In this document: positions 5,226-7,740 of the stretch, piece after piece
Numbering within the stretch: position 1 is the stretch's first letter
How the letters are laid out: every line of letters starts with the position of its first letter
Source: QHBQ01 sp038230695
Lineage (GTDB): Bacteria; Chloroflexota; Chloroflexia; QHBQ01
Length of the DNA stretch: 7,740 nucleotides
Direction: 5' to 3'
Assembly: GCA_038230695.1 (NCBI GenBank)
Contig: JBBRMT010000224.1
Location: 1 to 7,740 of the forward strand
Translations under genes and position numbers: made by a program
The notes under the pieces: generated by a model
Databases searched by the model: none
What the model was told of the DNA's origin: nothing
Seen by the model: only the letters and a program-made list of their open reading frames with translations

Positions 5226-6320
5226 TCAGGGCAACACCTGCACGCTGAGTTGCAACATCCCTACATCCAGCGAGGCGAGGCGGGCGAACACCTGGTTGCT
5301 GAGGTCAACTACGATGCCCCGCGCCCTTACGCTGGGGATGTCGCGGTAGGCGATTACGTCAATCAATTGCGCGTCCACGCTTTTGCTGCCATAGGTGATG
5401 CGTACTTTGTGGCCGTAGAGGTGCCACGCCTCGGTGATGTCTTCGGGGATGGCGGCGTACATCCCGCTGCCGTGGAAGTCGGGTGGCAGGTTGCCCCAAC
5501 CCTGGTTCAGCCGAATCAGGGTATTCCAATCGGTGCTGAAGTAGGTGGACCAGCCGTACCAGTGCAGCTTCTCTGCGCCAGGCAACGCCTGCCACTTGGC
5601 GTAGCCATCGCCGCTCGGTGGGGTGGGGTTGGCCTTGCTGGGCGGGTTAGGCGGACTGGCAGGAGCCGACTTCTGTGCGGCGGTGGAGTTGTTGGGCAGC
5701 GTCTGTGAGGTGGTCAGCGGGTGTTGCGCCACGTATTCGCGGCCCAGCAAGCCCATCAACACCACATCGGGGTTGCTATCGCTCCACTCGAACCGCGCCC
5801 GCTCGAACCACTGGATGATGCGCCCATTGCCAGCATCGGTCGGTTCACTGATGGGGAAACCAAACTGAGCCAGCCCCCCATTCGCCTTCCAAAAATCAAG
5901 GAAGCGGTTGTTAAGCGAGTGGCCGGTGGCGGCAAAGTATACGTGCTTGCTGCTCTTGGCGAAGGGGGCAACCGTGGGGAAGTGTTGGCCCTGGGTTAGC
6001 GTGTCGCCCAGCAGCCCCATGGTCACGCTGCCATCCGCCCACAACTCCAGGCGGTTGCGCTCGAAGAATTGGGCGGTAGCCCCATCGGGGCTGGCAAAGG
6101 CGCGGCTGATCGGGTAGCCGATGATCGCAAGCTGACCGTGTCCCTGCCAGTAATCCAGCAGCGGCCCAGCCACCATGTAGCCGGTTGCCGCAAAGTAGGC
6201 GCTGGTGGGTGAAGCGTTGCTGCGGGTCGCCGGTATGGTAGCGACCAGGAGCGCCGCAACCAGCGTGGCGGCAGCCAGCGAACGGCGACCGGAGTCGCCG
6301 CGTCTATTACCTTCTACCAC
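5226..6320 (-). CDS. exported protein: two YF-TGH-type repeats, Pro-rich linker, RlpA-like domain
   Basis: The 364-aa protein has a charged N-terminus and hydrophobic segment (RRSLAAATLVAALLVA, 12-27) typical of an export signal. Two tandem modules follow, about 41-105 and 127-193 (86-residue period). Each reads YFAATG..., then DYW or DFW, G.PIS, then F.FER or WFER with R..E, and GLLG. Residues 205-238 are a Pro/Ser/Ala linker. The C-terminal 110 residues contain GMYAAIPEDI, HKVRITYG and a final VDLSNQVFARL...G.LQLSVQVL, which fits the RlpA-like double-psi beta-barrel pattern (VDLS..aF..L....G...V.V.VL), a fold of cell-wall-acting and expansin-related proteins. D321, D327 and D339 are acidic candidates; enzymatic activity is unproven. 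The start is GTG 6320, with GGAGGT at 6332-6337 11 nt upstream. A dedicated terminator follows at 5075-5109. Confidence 0.85.
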   Translation of the reverse strand: MVEGNRRGDSGRRSLAAATLVAALLVATIPATRSNASPTSAYFAATGYMVAGPLLDYWQGHGQLAIIGYPISRAFASPDGATAQFFERNRLELWADGSVTMGLLGDTLTQGQHFPTVAPFAKSSKHVYFAATGHSLNNRFLDFWKANGGLAQFGFPISEPTDAGNGRIIQWFERARFEWSDSNPDVVLMGLLGREYVAQHPLTTSQTLPNNSTAAQKSAPASPPNPPSKANPTPPSGDGYAKWQALPGAEKLHWYGWSTYFSTDWNTLIRLNQGWGNLPPDFHGSGMYAAIPEDITEAWHLYGHKVRITYGSKSVDAQLIDVIAYRDIPSVRARGIVVDLSNQVFARLASLDVGMLQLSVQVLP

Positions 6321-6779
6321 TGAGAACTTGCACCTCCACTAGTTGTTCGATGTAGCGCCCTGCCTCTGCCAGCGACGAGTGAAAATAAGCTGGCGGGTGC
6401 AGCGCGGTCATTCCCCAGCCTGCTGCCGGTTGCGTTGCGTTTGCGCCCTACAAACGCGAACCGAAAGCTGCCCCACATCTGCGCTGCTCCCGGCCTGCCC
6501 GGGCCGGTTAAACCGCCAATATGACATAATATTGCGTGCAGAATGTGGCGAATGACTTAACTTTATTCTGGAAAATCGGACTGATAATAACATACTTGCT
6601 GCTGCTTTGTCAAATTGCCAGCCCTGCTGATCGTTTAGTTGCACATCCCATTTACCTGTTTAGTGGTAATTACTTACCAGAATGGTAAGGTAATCAGTAA
6701 GGTTCAAAAAGCGGGTAGGAAAATAGTACTAATTGGCTATATACCAAAAGTTGCAAAACGGCTTTGAAGGTGATAAACT
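6321..6779. other. intergenic region, GC-rich then AT-rich
   Basis: I see no convincing gene here. The left part (to about 6510) is the probable 5' leader of the minus-strand RlpA-like gene. It holds two hairpins: CGGTT plus GCGTTTG against CAAACGC and AACCG (6427-6463), and CCGGCC/GGCCGG (6490-6507). From about 6511 to 6779 the sequence turns clearly AT-rich. TATTAT on the minus strand (6526-6531) is a possible -10 for the minus-strand gene, without a clear -35. Confidence 0.5.
6670..6693. repeat. inverted repeat in AT-rich spacer, operator-like
   Basis: TTACTTACC (6670-6678) is complementary to GGTAA-G-GTAA (6684-6693) with one bulged G and an AGAAT loop. Further GGTAA or GTAA units occur on both sides (6665-6669 and 6697-6700). 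The arrangement could be a regulator binding site or a hairpin. Function unknown. Confidence 0.35.
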
Positions 6780-6929
6780 ATGCCATCCCCCTTCATCTGC
6801 ATCTACGGCAGCGTTCGTGAGGGTGGAGTCCCAGCGGTGGTGGCTGCTGGCCTGAGAACCCAACCCCGGTCGAAGGAGAGCGGATCAATAAGTGTTTATG
6901 GCCCACGGAAGGAAGAGGTTAGCGCATGA
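6780..6929 (+). CDS. doubtful small ORF, 49 aa
   Basis: ATG 6780 to TGA 6927-6929 encodes 49 residues starting MPSPFICIYGSVREGG, with no recognisable domain, signal or membrane segment. AAGG (6767-6770) lies 9 nt before the ATG, and a weak promoter can be drawn (TTGCAA 6751-6756, 17 nt, TAAACT 6774-6779), although that would leave almost no leader. Its stop overlaps the start of the next ORF as ATGA. It may be a chance ORF or a remnant. Confidence 0.25.
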   Translation: MPSPFICIYGSVREGGVPAVVAAGLRTQPRSKESGSISVYGPRKEEVSA

Positions 6930-7135
6930 TGTGCCAACTTGTGTTTAGCATACCCAACCTTACCTGCGCGGAAGTAATAAACATCTATCGTTACCCCATG
7001 CCTGGAAAGGCATTGCCCCACGGCTCCCTAACCTGTTGTCCCCCATTAGCAAGCCAACTCCTGCCTGACGATCATAATACACGGTTATCCCCTTTCCCAC
7101 GACTGCCACCACCATATGCGTATCGGACGCGATAG
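6926..7135 (+). CDS. doubtful small ORF, 69 aa
   Basis: The ORF starts at ATG 6926, overlapping the preceding ORF's TGA by 4 nt, and has a strong purine-rich ribosome-binding site (GGAAGAGG, 6911-6918, 7 nt upstream). The 69-aa product is rich in Pro, Leu and Cys, has no recognisable domain, and uses codons less GC-biased at the third position than the protease gene. A GNRA-like hairpin (ATGCCT-GGAA-AGGCAT, 6998-7013) lies within it. The good start signals argue for translation; the composition argues against a conserved protein. Confidence 0.25.
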   Translation: MMCQLVFSIPNLTCAEVINIYRYPMPGKALPHGSLTCCPPLASQLLPDDHNTRLSPFPRLPPPYAYRTR

Positions 7136-7159
7136 CGATGCGAATCTGCTATCCTCGCG
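7128..7159. repeat. stem-loop upstream of the last gene
   Basis: GATAGC (7131-7136) is complementary to GCTATC (7148-7153), and CGC/GCG (7128-7130 with 7157-7159) extends the stem past a small bulge. It lies about 105 nt before the final gene, in its likely leader. There is no T tract, so it is not a typical terminator. Could be chance. Confidence 0.3.
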
Positions 7160-7263
7160 CAGCAGCAACGACGCTGTTGCAATCCTAGCCTACGGGCCGC
7201 CATGTCAATGACGACTGGTTCGCTCAAATGCTCCAAAGCGGAGCAGAAGAAAGGATACGCTCA

Positions 7264-7740
7264 GTGCATTCTGTAAACCCCACCCGGCGGCGCAACCTTG
7301 CGCTATTTCTCGTGCTAGTTGGTGGCCTGGCAATCGCCACCGTAGCGTTCATCAGCAGTGTCGTGCAACCCTCGGCAACCCTCGGCAATGGCGGCAACCT
7401 GGCTGGCAACACCCACGCCCAGTATGCCAGCGCCTACGGTTCTTATTCTCTCGCCGACTTCACCAGCCCAGCGGGTAATGGCATGGTGGTCGGCCACGAT
7501 TATTATCACGACACCACTTCCACCCCCCTCCGCGATATGCCCCAACTGCCAATCAAGAGTCCGGCAGAACACGAGACTAGCCCCAACCACTCGACTGGCA
7601 TTGCCCACCGCAATGTACCCGATGCCTCCGCAGTGCAGCGCAACGCCAGCCCTCTGGCGATGCCCGCTCCATCCCTCAACTTCGACGGCATTCCTTTCCC
7701 TGGCGTATCTTGCAGCTGCGCCCCGCCCGATACTAATGGC
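7264..7740 (+). CDS. exported protein, 5' part only (runs off the window)
   Basis: The frame is open from GTG 7264 to the window end, 159 codons without a stop, so only the N-terminus is seen. Basic HSVNPTRRR is followed by a hydrophobic segment (about 12-34), giving a signal peptide or membrane anchor. A low-complexity Gly/Asn/Ala/Ser/Pro-rich region follows, ending in FDGIPFPGVSC (140-150), then CAPPDTNG at the window edge. As I recall, FDGI...PPDTNG occurs near the start of the main domain in many large secreted bacterial proteins, continuing with GDVGPNHYVQ-like sequence; that part lies outside the window. AAAGGA (7250-7255) is 8 nt before the GTG. The in-frame ATG at 7228 lacks such a site. 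The gene's function remains open. Confidence 0.75.
   Translation, partial: MHSVNPTRRRNLALFLVLVGGLAIATVAFISSVVQPSATLGNGGNLAGNTHAQYASAYGSYSLADFTSPAGNGMVVGHDYYHDTTSTPLRDMPQLPIKSPAEHETSPNHSTGIAHRNVPDASAVQRNASPLAMPAPSLNFDGIPFPGVSCSCAPPDTNG

Noticed and set aside
6780..6960. Possible riboswitch
   Set aside because: I compared the sequence by eye with remembered TPP, ydaO, fluoride, glycine and c-di-GMP patterns and found no matching conserved core.
1..7740. CRISPR array, tRNA, rRNA, transposase or phage gene
   Set aside because: No regularly spaced repeats, tRNA-like arms, rRNA segments, insertion-sequence ends or phage/integrase proteins were seen on either strand.

Overview
The window looks like ordinary-to-accessory chromosome from a GC-rich, probably Chloroflexota (Chloroflexia-like) bacterium. 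The main reason is the exported repeat module 'YF..TGH....FL.FW..NGGL..FG.PIS', which I associate with secreted proteins of that phylum. Taxonomy is an inference from recalled family patterns, not from a search.

Layout. Positions 44-1890 (+) hold a two-gene ABC-2 type exporter, with the ATPase and permease stops and starts overlapping by 1 nt. Positions 1891-2547 contain two hairpins, then a compact, apparently self-contained unit: an extended -10 promoter (2070-2078), two paralogous 22-codon micro-ORFs (2150-2218 and 2289-2357) that share a 45-nt repeat over their ribosome-binding and start regions, and a strong Rho-independent terminator (2429-2465). A second extended -10 promoter (2490-2498) then drives a lipoprotein HtrA/DegP-type serine protease with one PDZ domain (2548-3711). 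This is followed by a perfect palindrome and a small three-helix membrane protein (3759-4040).

The minus strand carries two exported proteins. One (5226-6320) has two copies of the YF-TGH-type repeat, a Pro-rich linker and a C-terminal RlpA-like double-psi beta-barrel. The other (4048-4983) has one copy of the repeat followed by a probable beta-propeller with two CxxC motifs. An intrinsic terminator on the minus strand (5075-5109) separates them, so they are probably separate transcription units. The beta-propeller gene converges on the small membrane-protein gene with only 7 nt between stop codons.

Positions 6321-7263 are gene-poor. They include an AT-rich stretch with an inverted repeat, and two doubtful small ORFs (49 and 69 codons) with an ATGA overlap. 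The window ends inside the 5' part of a further exported protein (GTG 7264 onward) that runs off the edge.

Most genes concern the cell envelope: export, quality control at the outer face of the membrane, and secreted repeat proteins. No direct pathway link between the units can be shown. The most unusual object is the twin micro-ORF transcript between the exporter and the protease.
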